Shown: positions 36,497 through 48,496, counted from the first letter of the stretch. The stretch: 64,000 bases of DNA from Malus domestica (GCF_042453785.1 NC_091674.1:9044001-9108000); one strand, 5' to 3'. Notes: a model not told the origin generated them from the sequence alone. Translations and numbers: made by a program.

Positions 36497-39218
36497 TTAT
36501 CGGAACCTCCGTTTTGCTTCTCCATAGGCGACGACCCCCATAACAGTTACCATGTAACCACCAATGCCGACAACAGTCACAGGGTTCTTGAACAAAAGAA
36601 TTGAGATAACAACAGCCACAGCGCCTTTTGCATTGCCTAATACCTGGTTGTAACATAATTTCCATCGAAGAAATTATATGAAAGTCCAAGAACAAGAGCT
36701 AAAAATAAATAAGCATGTTCACCTACAAAACATTGATTCAACTGCATTCGGAGTGTGTTTGTACTGCATTTAAGGCTTGAATAGTTCAATGATTATGTGC
36801 AGACACAATTGCCATATGACTGGCCCTTTATACTTTAGGCTTAGAGTCATAACTAGCTTCGACCGACAGCAGTTTAATCAATGTTTTGATACTATTCCCA
36901 ATAGAGTTGATACTTTAGCGGTGTACAATCACACTAGGAGTTGGATTTGGGGTTCTGATTACTGGGGTTTGGGGTAGACAGTGTTTTCCTATAAGATGAA
37001 ATATATAATTTCTAAATTAGCGGATATTTGTGAAGATGTCCCTTGAAGGACCTATGATATAGACCGTTCTGAATTGTGAAGTAGCTTCTAGGGTGAATGT
37101 TTGTATTCTTTTCTAAAATGAGTAATCTGGTCACAATTCATAAATCAAGAAATGTTCTTATGCTGCAAGATTGTCAATCTGGACCACACATTCAAAAGAA
37201 ACAAAAAACCAACCTGATCAATGGGGTGTGTGTGTGTTGGGTTTTTATACACTAAATTAGAACAATCAACACAGTAATTCGAGAAAGAATTAGCTAAGGC
37301 AATATGAATTAGGAAAATCAAGGTGAAAGAAGTCCAAACCTGAAGCGTTAATGCACTTGTATGTTTGGTAACCAAAAAATTTGACAAATTAGCAGAATAT
37401 GCCATTACTGAATTAACCAAAACAAGTAACCACATGAATTTATGCTCCCGTCCAAGTGACAGAGTGACATCTACGACATTGGGTTCCATTATAAGTGCAG
37501 CAGGCAACAACACTAGAATAGCAATCGGAGACATGTACAGCAGCAAATTCATTGAGTTCAACTTCTCCCTGTTAAGCAGCAGACAGAGAAACAGAAGAAG
37601 TAGTAAGAAAACACCAGAGCCAGACAAGAGTAATTTAATTTGGCTTGAGATAAAGATGGCATTGAGACGTAGAGACATACAAATTGAACATATATCACAA
37701 CTATTTCGAAAATTATAGGTTTGACTGCAGAATGTCCATTGTTTGCCAATCAAATAAAGCAAGGGGAGCATATCTAAATGCATATCAAAGAAAAAGTTAA
37801 GAAACAAGAAATAGAAGAACTGCCTTCAAACTTAAAGAGAACGTATGTAACACGTGTGTGTAGGCTCTAGTAACTAGTAAGTAACGAAACTAAATAAGCA
37901 ATTAGGAATACAACACTTAATGGCCGATATTCAAACACCCATTAGTCCTCAGGGTCCTAATTTTAAAAGCGTTCAGATGACAGATTATACAGTGAAAAGC
38001 TTTAAAGTTTTACCCTTCGGAAGAAAGTAGAATACCCTGAAGAACAGACTTAAAGGCCCTTGCAGCAGTTGCACTAATGCACATAACAAATCCAAAGAAG
38101 TGAAAACTTGGCTCGCCCTGCCACCAACCGAGAGATTTCAGTCATTCCACTAAACTAGAAAAACACAGAGTACAATGTAGGCCATAGCAGTAAACTAGAA
38201 AAACAGGCTGTTGCATTCTTAAAATTCTTCAGAAACATTTATCATATGCCAACACGAACTTTAAACACCAGCTTTGCATCATAACTACATTATCCATACA
38301 TGGTATTGATTCGTTGTTTCTCAAACTGTTTACTTCAGCCATGAAAGAGGTAGCATTATCCATTACCAATTACAAGTTACACTGTTTTAAAAGAACGACG
38401 CTTCTCCAGTAATTGTAATCGTCTATACCAAATCTCGAGCCAAATGCATTTCTGATTTCAAGTATAAACCAGATAGAATATCTAGAACAAGCCATCACTG
38501 GTTAACCCTTGCAGCTGATTACAGATCTGGATCAGTAAGTACCATATCTTAACTATATTTTCGACCGAACACTATTGAAACCAGCTAAATCAATCAATCT
38601 CATACAAAATTCAGCAAATTCACAGCAATATAAACCCGGAAATTAACAGCATTGTACAGATATCAAATCAAAATTATCCGAAAAACTAAACTCCTCAGAA
38701 GCAGATAAAAAACAATGTTAAACAATTAAATTGCGATTAAAATCCATGATCCAATGAACAAAAACAAGCATTACCCCGCTAGCAATCACCACCCCAGCAA
38801 CAACAGGCACAAGAGCAGCATAGGTAACCCAGGCCTCCCTCTTCAAGGTCGCCAAATACGCAAACAGGGCGGTGAAAAACGGCGTCGTCGCACCCACAGC
38901 CTGATTGAAAGACACAGCAAGGTACCTGAGAGAAATGTTGCCCCCCACAACCGACCCACAAAAGACAACGCTCAAAGTGGCAATCTTGACGAACTGGGAC
39001 TTAGATTTGATGGTCTGGAGAGGCACAATCTTGAGGAAGACGATGGAGAAATAGCTGAGAATTGCGCAGGCGGCCATGTGGCACATTGTGAGGAAGATGG
39101 GGAACCGAAAGCCATAGTTGGAGAGTAAGAACTTGTTGAGTAGGAGGACGCCGATGTTGGATGAGTACCAGAGGATTACGAGGGATGATATGAAAATGGC
39201 TTGCTTCTTTGACGACAT
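36497..39218 (-). CDS. Golgi nucleotide-sugar / triose-phosphate-translocator family transporter
   Basis: Multi-pass transporter of the NST/TPT family, closest in memory to Arabidopsis At3g11320/At5g05820. Relatives move UDP-sugars, including UDP-uronic acids, into the Golgi lumen for cell-wall synthesis. The substrate here is inferred only. Exons on the minus strand: 39218-38775, 38117-38014, 37568-37340, 36643-36497; all introns are GT..AG and in frame, giving 307 aa (family about 308). Exon 1 carries [18 protein letters not shown] and [11 protein letters not shown], exon 2 EPSFHFFGF and [13 protein letters not shown], exon 3 [14 protein letters not shown] and [10 protein letters not shown], exon 4 [12 protein letters not shown]. 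These are the family signatures. The C-terminus is basic (EAKRRFR). The ATG at 39218 matches the short MSSKKQAIF start. No defects seen. Confidence 0.93.
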
Positions 39219-40281
39219 TGTCCAAATGGGTTGAAGGAGGAGGAGAGATTTTAGGTGGAACAGGTGCTTGGATTTGTTTGGAGAAGCTCTCGTCTGAGCT
39301 TCAATGGAAAATTATTATTATTTCTGCAACTCTTGCTCTTTGGGTTTTTGTTTTTTTTTTTTTAATATTTATTTATAATTTGTGTACGTGGGTTTGTGCA
39401 GGGAACAATTATTGTGTTGACGCGTAGGTGGAAGGAACATGCAATCGTGGCAAGAAACAAAAACCACACCCAGTGTTTTTTTTTTTTTTTTTTTAATTTT
39501 TTTTTTATGTATTTTGTTTGTGAATAATTTTGATCTCCTGCTTCAAGTGATGATGATTCTTATTATTTTATTAAATATCATTGAATGATTTAAATTTCAA
39601 AATTTGTATAGTGAATAGACATAAATTTTCAAATTAAACACATTCAATAATAATAAATAAAGTGATGGGCATTACCAACACTTGAGGCTAGTGAGCAAAA
39701 ATATAACCGCTTAGTCGAAACAACCACGAGGTTCGGCTGACAATTTGTGATCCACAAAATAAATCATTTTATTTAAAAAAAATTAACCATTGATTTAAGA
39801 AGTAGGATTTTCTTTCCTTTTTTTTCCCTCCCTTCTCCCCTCTTATTTAAATGATCACGATTAAATCACGTCAATATCTTATATTAATTTTTTTATAGAG
39901 AGAAAAAGATAAAATCGAAAGTATGAGAGGAGGGAAAGAAAAGGAAGAGAATCTTACTCCTTGATTTGAGGATTTATATCCTCTTCGGATCCCTGCACTA
40001 GGGATTCTAGATATCAATGCATAATAACTGTTCATCAAAGATCGCGTGATCATAATTTTTTTAAAAATATTTTTTACGTAAAATGAGACTGCTTTACTTT
40101 TAAAAATATAAAAAAATTATTTAATTGTGGCCGCATGATTTTTGATGAACTGTTGTGATGCATTGATCTCTGGGATTCCCAATGAGGGGATCCAGAGACC
40201 ATCGTAAACAAGTGTCAAACGCCTAGGCGATCGACTAATATTATTCAAGACATTTGTTGCCTTTCAGCATGTATATATTTG
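39219..40281. other. Upstream region of the transporter gene, with MITE remnants
   Basis: The leader and promoter of the transporter should lie here. A sequence at 39985-40200 has inverted GGATCCCTG and ATCAATGCAT arms like the MITE at 23205. No gene supported. Confidence 0.45.
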
Positions 40282-40501
40282 GGACAAGGATTGTCTGCCC
40301 TCCACTTCCGGTGCCCTCCCTGTGCCCTCCTATTTGTGTGGTCACGGTTAAGCCACGTCAACATTTTATATTACTATTCATTTTTATTTTATTATATCTA
40401 TAAAAAAATAATATAAAATGTTGACGTGGCTTAACCGTGACCACACAAAATAAGAGGGCACGGAGAAGGCACCGGAAGTGGAGGGCAGACAATCCTTGTC
40501 C
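40282..40501. mobile_element. Near-perfect hairpin MITE with 9-bp target duplication
   Basis: 220 bp; arms of about 95 bp starting GGACAAGGATTGTCTGCCC are almost exact inverse copies. Flanks are ATATATTTG on both sides (40273-40281, 40502-40510). The 9-bp duplication suggests a Mutator-like MITE. The arms include CACGGTTAAGCCACGTCAAC. Confidence 0.85.
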
Positions 40502-40597
40502 ATATATTTGATCTCCTAGAGTCTTTTTTTTTATAGAGGCAAAATTTCTCAATTATGATGTTAGCGTGACGTTGTAGTTTAATAATGTAATAAATAA

Positions 40598-40710
40598 TAG
40601 GAAGTGTTATTGACACTTCAAAAATCTCGTTCTACACTTTTTATAAGTGTATTAATATAGAAAGTTTGAAATGTAGAAAGAGATTTTTAAATGTTAATAA
40701 CAATTCCTTA
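40598..40710. repeat. Short hairpin MITE
   Basis: Inverted ends TAGGAAGTGTTATTGACA and TAAGGAATTGTTATTAACA, then CAAAAATCTC on each arm. Same family as 2283-2408. Confidence 0.65.
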
Positions 40711-41066
40711 AACAATAATACAAATGTCATATCCTTATTACAAAATCTCACGTCATATTAGTGACTTCATTTACTTCAGTACGTACACTCAAGAATAATT
40801 TTTGAAGTTTGAACTACAGGTTCATTTATTTAACGTTATTTAATGGTACTCAAAAAGGAAATTTGTCTCTTTCCATTTACTTGACCATTTTACATTTTTG
40901 TCATGATTATGTATAGCCTTGATGATGATGATATGAGTAGTTACTGTAATCAAAATTATTGATTATCAATTTGTGACCCAATAATTCCCATTTTGCATGT
41001 GTATACGTAATATATATATCTCATTGTTTGAGTAACACAGTTCATTTGAGGCTTTCATTGTCACTA
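40711..41066. other. AT-rich intergenic spacer
   Basis: No gene or bounded repeat recognised between the MITE and the Harbinger pair. Confidence 0.5.
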
Positions 41067-41069
41067 TTA

Positions 41070-41850
41070 GACTATCTCTAATGATGGGCTAAAACTTAAA
41101 ATTTCTCTTTTTCCCCCTCTAAAATCCACTCCAACCCATGACCTAAAATTAACCTAAAACCTAAAACCCAAATGGAGGGCAAATACCGGCCCAATTTTAG
41201 GCCACAAAGCAAAATGGGCCCCACCAACTGAGATTGAAACCGGGGCTGTGAAGCCCATTGCCCAGTCCCTACTTGCCTACGCGTTGCACGCGCTAGGCTT
41301 TCTCAAAATTTTGTACCAACCCACGTGGGGTTGTTCCCCCACTGTCAGACCATCAAGTAGCCGTTGGGCTACTTTTCTTCATCCAACGGTTCCATTTAAA
41401 TGGGTTGTTGGTTAATCCAACGGTCCAAGTTCAAATTAATTTTTTTTTAGTTTTATATTTATATATTTATTAAATCCAATAGCTTAGATCGAATATAATC
41501 AAATCTAACGGTAAAAAAAAAAATCTAAGTTTATGTGGTTTATTAAATGTCGTTTGTATTAAGTTTATGTGGTTTATCATGATTTTCATGTATTGATTTA
41601 GTGATTTTTCAAAATTTATCGGAATTTAAATATTTTTAGGTTAAAATATTCATATAATCAATTTAGGATAGTCTACCTAATTTTTTTAAAAAGTTAATTT
41701 AAAAAAAAAATTAGCCTTAATTCATTCTTTGATAATTTCGGGCTAAAATTTTAGGCTAGAAGGGTTGGAGCAAGAAAGCTATTTCTGGGCTAAAACCTAA
41801 ATTTTCTGGGTTAAATATTTTTAGGTTTTAGGTCACCATTGAAGATAGTC
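41070..41850. mobile_element. PIF/Harbinger deletion derivative (MITE)
   Basis: 781 bp, flanked by TTA on both sides, ends GACTATCTCTAATG and, inverted, GACTATCTTCAATG. Read backwards it matches the neighbouring element: its right part (about 41520-41850) matches 41854-42190, and its left part (41070-41520) matches 43380-43832. The gene-bearing middle is missing. The deletion joint is near 41510-41525, in an A-run. Confidence 0.85.
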
Positions 41851-41853
41851 TTA

Positions 41854-43832
41854 AATCATCTCCAACCCTGACCTAAAACCTAAAAATATTTAGCCTAGAA
41901 AATTTAGGTTTTAGCCCAGAAACAGCTTTTCTACTCCAACCCTTTTGGCCTAAAATTTGAGCCCCAGATTATCAAAAAATGAATTAAGGCTATTTTTTTT
42001 AAATCAATTTTTAAAAAAAAAAAAATTATGTAGACTATCCTAAATTAATTTTATGAACATTTTAACCTAAAAATATTTAAATTCCGATAAATTTTGAAAA
42101 ATCACTAAATCAATACATGAAAATCATGATAAACCACATAAACTTAAAAAAAAAAAAGACAATTAATAAACCACATAAACTTAATACAATCGAAAACTCA
42201 TAGACTACATAAACCTAATAATGATATCCATCATCTTGACTTGGTGGTGGACTTGGGTGATAGTCTTGAGATGAATCATCATCTTGAAATATACTTCTTG
42301 TGGCATTCCTTCGTAAAATTTCTTTTTGCTTACCACGTAAGTATCTCTTCCTCTCTGGAGTGTATTTATCGAGGTCCTCCATTATCAAATTAGTTTCGTA
42401 CCTTTCTTGCTCCCTATCCCCTTCTTGCTTCATGGCCAAAAACCTTTGGGCCGATTCTTCTTGCCGACGACACTGGTTTTCATTCATTCTTGCCATTTCG
42501 CTAACAAATTGTGCATGTATCGGATCTTGGGACTTCCCTTTTCTCTTTGCTTCCTTTTGCTTATCTCTACCCGAGGGCCTTGGCAAAGAAGAAGTTGGGC
42601 TAATTTGGTCGATACCTTCATTGTCGGCAAAATTCACAGCTTCATTGACATCATTTGGAGGTGGGGCTTCATTATGAAATAATCTTCCACATTGTTGATT
42701 TGCATCGGTTCTCCACCTCGGACAATCCTTGAGGATGTTCCAAGCATGATGCAACTTAAAAGCTTGATTTTTTGGTGTAGTTCTTGTTTTGTAAATTGCC
42801 ATTGCTTTGTCACCCTATGCAACAAATACATAAAAATAATTAGTTGCAAAATACTATTATGTACATGACAAGTAAAATATCAACAAAGAAACTCACAATT
42901 TCTGAGGCGCCCCTTCCACTAGGCATGTCAACCATGGCTCTCTCCAAGCTTCCCTTCCACAAAGTGCACGCTTTGTTGATAATCTTCCACCGATCATAAA
43001 CACCACCAACTTCCCTTCGACCGGTGTTGGAGTTTTCATGGAACTTATCAACGATTTTACCCCACAAATCCTTTCTATTTTGATTGGTGCCGACGGCACC
43101 ATCTTCACTAACAGAAATCCATGCCAAACATAAAGCTACTTCATCAAAGGTCCAATTACGACCTCTAACATGCTCTTTTGCCATCTTGAAAATTTTGGAA
43201 ATGAGAAGAAATGGTAGAAAGAAAAATTGGAAGAATTGTAGGAGAAAAATGAGTTTTGTGTGGATGTTTGAACAAATACATAGGTATTTATAGAGTTTTT
43301 GGTTGAATTTTAAGTTAAATAATTTTTTTTAATTATTTTAGCCGTTAGATTTAAATTTGGACCGTTAGATATTTTTTTTACCGTTAGATTTGATTATATT
43401 GGATCTAAACCGTTGAATTCAATAAATAAATAAATATAAAACTAAAAAAAATTAAATTTGAACCTGGACCGTTGGATTAACCAACGGCCCATTTAAACCT
43501 GCCGTTAGATTACAAAAAGTAGCCGTTGGGCTACTTATTGCCCAGACAGCGCCTGACAGGCAGGGGAACACCCCCACGTGGGCCTGTTGGCTTTCTGAAA
43601 ATGCCTAGCGCGTGAAGCGCGTAGGCGAGTTGGGAAAGGGAACTGGGCTTCACAGCCCCGGTTTCAGTCTCAGTTGATGGGGCCCATTTTGCTTTGTGGC
43701 CTAAAATTGGGCTGGTATTTGACCCTCAAATGAGTTTTAGGTTTTAGGTTAATTTTGGGTCATGGGTTGGAGTGGATTTTGGGGAGAAAAAAAGGGGAAA
43801 TTTTAGGTTATAGGGCAGGGTTGGAGATGGTC
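41854..43832 (-). mobile_element. PIF/Harbinger (Tourist-like) element with ORF1
   Basis: 1979 bp flanked by TTA (41851-41853, 43833-43835). Ends are AATCATCTCCAACCCTG and, inverted, GACCATCTCCAACCCTG. It carries one SANT-like gene and no DDE transposase, so it would need a transposase in trans. It shares the middle TTA with the derivative at 41070. Confidence 0.85.
42215..43184 (-). CDS. Harbinger ORF1: Myb/SANT-like, NAM-associated C-terminal protein
   Basis: Two exons on the minus strand, 43184-42897 and 42814-42215, joined in frame across a GTGAGT..CATAG intron; 295 aa. The N-terminal part has RGRNWTFDEVALCLAW and GTNQNRKDLW, the trihelix/SANT-like region of Ping/Pong-type ORF1 proteins. 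The part after the intron has KLHHAWNILKDCPRW, the usual continuation. Then comes a basic linker (KQKEAKRKGK), a Gln/Glu-rich coiled-coil-like stretch (EGDREQERYE) and KRYLRGKQKEILRR. Such proteins bind element ends and work with the transposase. The frame is fully open, so the copy may be young or still expressed. It is annotated in many plants as a NAM-associated or glutathione S-transferase T3-like protein, which is misleading. Confidence 0.8.
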
Positions 43833-43835
43833 TTA

Positions 43836-44994
43836 CAAGTTCAAAGTTTGGAACATATAAGTCTGGCATTCATCAAGCATGCAACAAATTAGTTATTATA
43901 GTCACATATAAATCGTGTATAATTTGGATGAAACAAAAGTAGATGTATCAATGCCAATTCATGATGTTCTTAAATATTATCATTTCCCCCTAACAATCAT
44001 TTAGAGAGAAAGTATTTATTACAACATATCCAACCGACTACAAATGAGAGGGAAAATATATTTATACAAGGTATTTTGAAGACTACTTAATTCTAAAGCT
44101 ATCGCTGACATGGCAATTGCCTACGTGACATGTATATCCAATATAATTCACCTATTCACAACCCACTTCTCCCCGTCAACTCATCATTGTAAGATGCATG
44201 ACGCACCACAACTGTTCTTATGCATGAACTCCATGCCCCAAAAAAATTTCGACTTGCTCTAGAACCAAATCATGGTTCAATTTCAGTTGATTGACTTATG
44301 AGTTGCTTGGAAAAAGTTATTCTAGGCTTATTTCTTCTTTTTTGGGAGGGGATGCAGAAAGGTTTTGAATGAAGTTTGAGTTATGTGAAACTATTTCGTA
44401 TAACGGACAACAATAAATCATGGACTGAGTGAAATTATCTTGGTTACTATCAGACACGGTAGATTCAGATAGTGGATTTAATGGACAGAGTTAAAGAGAG
44501 CAGAGTAGTAGAGTACAAACCTGAAGGAACGAGAGCAAGAAGAGAGTGAAGTTCTGATTGCTGTGCAGTGCAGATTCAGATTCAGAAACTAGAGTGCAGT
44601 GCAAAAGAGAGTTGATCGATGTCGACGCCGTAAGGAACGAGAGCGGACCTTGTTGTGTGAAGGATTTGGTAACGAGAACGAAGAGAGTTGAACGATTTGG
44701 TAAAGTGAAGTTCTAAACTTCTGATTGCTGTGTGAAGGGGCTGTCTGAGGGTTCTCACGTGAGTGAGTAGTGAGGTTTTAAATTTTTTTTAATGACTTGG
44801 CTCAAAACAACGTCGTTTTGGCCAAGTCATTTTAAAAAAAAAATTGGCTTTCTTCTTCCTCATTCTGAAATGCACAGCGACCAGAGCAGCCATGGCTGCT
44901 GTTCTTCTCCATCATTGCCCAGACTTGGGTGGTCCTTGAAGATCCTCACAGCCATTTTTCCAAGCTTTGGGTGGTCCCGGACCACCCTGGTCCC
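43836..44994. other. Intergenic DNA downstream of the B3 gene
   Basis: No gene supported. It holds a perfect-armed palindrome at 44791-44831 (AATGACTTGGC / GCCAAGTCATT around AACGTCGTT). The stretch next to 44994 looks like the inside of a transposon end reading CAGGGGCGGATC on the minus strand. Confidence 0.45.
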
Positions 44995-46218
44995 TTAATA
45001 GATCCGCCCCTGACTGTAGGTGTCCACAACTTCATCGCTACTTGCACTTGTGCTACATTCCGCTCGTTTACTTCTCTCGCCGCTCCACTTAATTCCATGA
45101 CCACAATAAAAAACATGGCTGCTCCCTCCACTCTGATTGCTACATTCCGTAGCTCTTTGAACCAAAACAATTGCCAAGTGAAGCTGATTGCCATTAGCCC
45201 TGAATGACCAAACCTGGATTACATCACCAGCAACCAGCTTGTTCTTCTTAACAACCTTACCCCAACTAGTTTTCAACGCATAGGATTTTCTGTCTGAGTT
45301 CGACAGCGTCCACAGACTCAAGTTGATCCCTTTCTTTTCTTTAAGCTTGAGCCTTGGATCGATAAATGGAATATTAAGGAAACCCAGATCACGACTTTTC
45401 TGACTCCGCTTCGGATTAAGGGTTTCAATCTCATTAGATGTGAGGAAACTGCCGGACAAAACTTGAAGCGGAGGCAAAGACAACCTGTTATGGTTGGGGT
45501 TGACGTCAGTGGGGTACAACTTCTTCTGTATGAGCAGGGTCAACTCTGTCCCGTTCATCTTGCCGATGATCAATTTCTTGTATTCTTCCGGCAAATCAGG
45601 CGGAGGACAGAGATAACTAGTCTTGTTGTTCTTGGTGTACACCCTCTTCTTCGTCTTCGTCTTCTTCTTGGAAGCAGACCAATCTTCATCACCATCATAT
45701 TTTCTTTTCAACGTCGAATCAATATTACTCTTCAGATCAACATATTCATGAGTAGCAGTAGCGGTAGTAGGGTTCTGCCCAAAACTAGATTTTGACCTTG
45801 GTTTCTTAGGGTTACCCTGCAGCGCCCAATTGAAATTGAAACTGGACTGTCGGATCTCGTTCTTCTGTTGCTTCTTATGATCAAAACCCAGATTGAAACA
45901 TTTGCACTGCGGCAGTATGCCAGGGAGCTGAAAAGGGGCAGCATTTGAACAAGAAGAAGAAGCAACATCTGTTGGTGTTGAACTTGAGGGTTTGATCCTT
46001 TTTCCGGCAATGCCATCCTTCAGTTGTTTCTCTCGCTCGTTTTTCCGAATACGAACGCAAAGAACCTCGCACAGACGATCGATGGAGGACAAAGAACGAT
46101 GAAAATCGTCATTAAAGTCCCTGCCCTTGAAGTCCTCCATCGTCAGAAACCCCACAACCATCTTCTCTTCTTCTGCTCTTTTTCTTGAGAGATTGAAAGA
46201 AGCGAGTGGAGAAGCCAT
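44995..46218 (-). CDS. B3 DNA-binding domain protein (DUF313 / At1g05920-like)
   Basis: Intronless 407-aa ORF. The N-terminus has MEDFKGRDFNDDFHRS, and the middle has a basic nuclear-localisation-like run (KKKTKTKKR, near residue 190). Then comes the family signature LPEEYKKLI..NGTELTLLIQKKL with TDVNPNHNRLS. A B3-type fold follows: NIPFIDPRLKLKEK, INLSLWTL, YALKTSWGKVV and KLVAGDVIQVWSFR, about residues 275-355. The subfamily is plant-specific, nuclear and probably DNA-binding; targets are unknown. The last 50 or so residues are poorly conserved. The final codons (SQGRIY and stop) fall in CAGGGGCGGATC, a sequence typical of transposon ends, so the natural stop may have been replaced. The start is the first ATG of the frame. 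Confidence 0.85.
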   Translation of the reverse strand: MASPLASFNLSRKRAEEEKMVVGFLTMEDFKGRDFNDDFHRSLSSIDRLCEVLCVRIRKNEREKQLKDGIAGKRIKPSSSTPTDVASSSCSNAAPFQLPGILPQCKCFNLGFDHKKQQKNEIRQSSFNFNWALQGNPKKPRSKSSFGQNPTTATATHEYVDLKSNIDSTLKRKYDGDEDWSASKKKTKTKKRVYTKNNKTSYLCPPPDLPEEYKKLIIGKMNGTELTLLIQKKLYPTDVNPNHNRLSLPPLQVLSGSFLTSNEIETLNPKRSQKSRDLGFLNIPFIDPRLKLKEKKGINLSLWTLSNSDRKSYALKTSWGKVVKKNKLVAGDVIQVWSFRANGNQLHLAIVLVQRATECSNQSGGSSHVFYCGHGIKWSGERSKRAECSTSASSDEVVDTYSQGRIY

Positions 46219-46583
46219 CGACGTAACAAAATGACCAAGAACTGAAAAGGGTCGTTAGGGTTTGGCTAGAAAGGGATGAGTTTGAACGAATTGACAGAGA
46301 TCTGAAGAGGGGTTTTAGGGTTTTGGAACCCTTTTCCTTCTCTGTCTGAGCGCCAGAGAGAGAGCTCTTGGGCTTCAAGCTTATTTAGTTCCCAACGGTA
46401 ACTAGAGAATGAATGCGGATTCGGGTCAAATATCTAATTGACCCGTTAAAGGTGGCTTTTTGATGCATACAATTATTATGTAATTAATATGTAATTTACC
46501 AAAAAGGATTTGGTATTACATTTATTTTCCAAAATAAAGAATAATTACTTAACAATTTAACTAAAAAATATAGGGATAATATT
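46219..46583. other. Upstream region of the B3 gene
   Basis: Probable leader and promoter of the B3 gene. A longer frame runs through it in another register but has no support. No TATA box can be called with confidence. Confidence 0.4.
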
Positions 46584-47341
46584 TGGGAAATTTTATTTGA
46601 ACTCATATAACTTTTTTTTACACCTAACTTACTCTTTATACCTATATTATTTTTAACCAAACTATCAATATCTCTTTAAACCCTATTTAGAAAATGAAAA
46701 CCCAAAATCAGTGTTGTGAAACTCATTCAAGACGTAAAGAGAGCCGTATTTCTCACATATTTGTCTCATGCTTAATCCTTTTTTGGCTGAGTTTGCTTAA
46801 TTCTATATATGTTTTCATTAATCCTTTATCTCTTGATTTCGCTTAATCATGATTAAAAAATTTCAAAAATTTAAATCCCTTTTTTTTATTTTTTATTTTT
46901 GTTCAAGCCAAAATTCAGTATGTTTTTTTGCAAATGATCGAAAATTGGATCATCAAATCCCTCCAACATTTAGTACAAAATCCAAAAATTTTACACGGTC
47001 CGTTGGATCAACTTTTCATTCATGTGATCTGAAGTTTGAACAATCCTTGGTTACTTCGAATCCATAAATAATAACATAAGCATGTAAAAACTCAAAAATA
47101 ACATCGAGCTAGTACAATCATAATATTGCTGCACCAAAGGCTTATGCATTTTCAAGGAAGGTAAGATTGCGTGATGGTAGGGTTTGATTATTGGTTGTGG
47201 GTTTAATGATAAATTTTGGTTTTATTGTTCATTTTATCTTGTACTTGACGGTAATTAGGCAATAGGGTAAAAAAGACACTTCACCTTTAAAATTTAAATT
47301 GGGTGTAGAAAAAAGTTATATGAGTTCAAATAAATTTCCCA
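46584..47341. mobile_element. TIR element (non-autonomous)
   Basis: 758 bp; ends TGGGAAATTTTATTTGAAC and, inverted, TGGGAAATTTATTTGAACT, then TCATATAACTTTTTT on both arms. Flanks TAATATT and TAATAGT may be a decayed target duplication. No ORF of note. Confidence 0.7.
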
Positions 47342-47727
47342 TAATAGTTAGGTACTCATTATTGAGTACTTTATTTACTCGTTTTTAGACCCAACCCAGT
47401 GATATTTTAATACATGTTTTATTGTTTTAAACAATGGGGCATATATTATTTAAATTTTCTTGGACTTTTAAAAATAACTAACACGTGTCATGTTTTGATT
47501 AAAACAAATCAGAAAGTAAGTATATAAGATACTCACTAACGAGTACTTAAGTATTATTCAAATTCAAACTCATCTCCATGTAATTTAAATTAAATTAGAA
47601 CATCGTTGGATCCTCTGTTCATAATTTGGAGCATCCCAAAATAAGTTGGGAATTCATGCATCATTTTTTCAACCATTTTCTCTAGTTACCATATTATAGG
47701 GATAAAGATTTTGTGAATAATCATATA

Positions 47728-47895
47728 TATTTTTTTACTAAACGATATTATCTATACTAAAGGGAGAGAGGATGAGTTTAGCCTCATAATGGGCTAGCAA
47801 TAATGTAGTTCATATTTATCTTTGGTGAGAATCGAACCTAAAACCTCTCACTTACAAGTGAAGAGGAATACCACTAAACCGTAGTACTAACTGAC
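47728..47895 (-). repeat. SINE
   Basis: Same family as 31493-31662: left-side T-run, ACGATATTATCTATACTAA, and on the minus strand the B-box-like GGTTCGATTCTCACC. It is directly abutted by the solo LTR at 47901, whose target duplication lies at the SINE end. Confidence 0.7.
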
Positions 47896-47900
47896 ATAAT

Positions 47901-48496
47901 TGTGGATGCAATTTTCCGCCTTCTTCTTGGACGAAAATGCATATGCAAAACAATTAACACCTTAGGTCAAGATCAAAAGCCTTACTCGCCCACGATGAAT
48001 TAGGGGGGGGGCACTTTGGCCAAAAAACCTCTGATGCCAAAGTTAGAATTTGAGGGAATATTGTTGATAGAAATTTGGATAATTTTAGAAGAGAATTGGA
48101 CTTAGGTTTTTTGGAGAAATGAGGGCCATTTATAGTGGTGTGGCCGGCCCTATTTGGAGAAAAGGGGTATGGTGACTTATGTTGGTTTTTTGCTCTAATT
48201 GCAAGATAGTATGTCAAAATAATATCTTGCAATCAATTAGTAAATTAATTAGGAAATTAATCAATTAAATTTGGTAATCAATCCTAATTTGAAAGAATGA
48301 TTGGGGGTTGGATTTGATGAGGATAGATAAAATATGTTTTGAATAAATACCTATTTTGATCACATTGACCTTGATTGAGCTGTTATTATCCACTGCTTGC
48401 GCGTGGGAGTTCCGGTGTGCCTCGAGGGTAATTTTGTCTTTTTCACCTAAAAATCCACGTGTCGCCTTCATATTCTTGATTATTTTTTGCTCCACA
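47901..48496 (-). mobile_element. Solo LTR, same family as 4268-4901
   Basis: 596 bp with perfect 5-bp duplication ATAAT (47896-47900, 48497-48501). On the minus strand it runs from TGTGGAGC to GCATCCACA. It shares AGGCGACACGTGG, GGCCGGCCACACCA, TCTAACTTTGGCATC and GTGTTAATTGTTTTG with the copy at 4268, in the same order. A TATAAATGG box is near 48140. Confidence 0.85.

Noticed and set aside
37145-37807. 220-codon minus-strand frame as a separate gene
   Set aside because: It is exon 3 of the transporter plus readthrough into both flanking introns.
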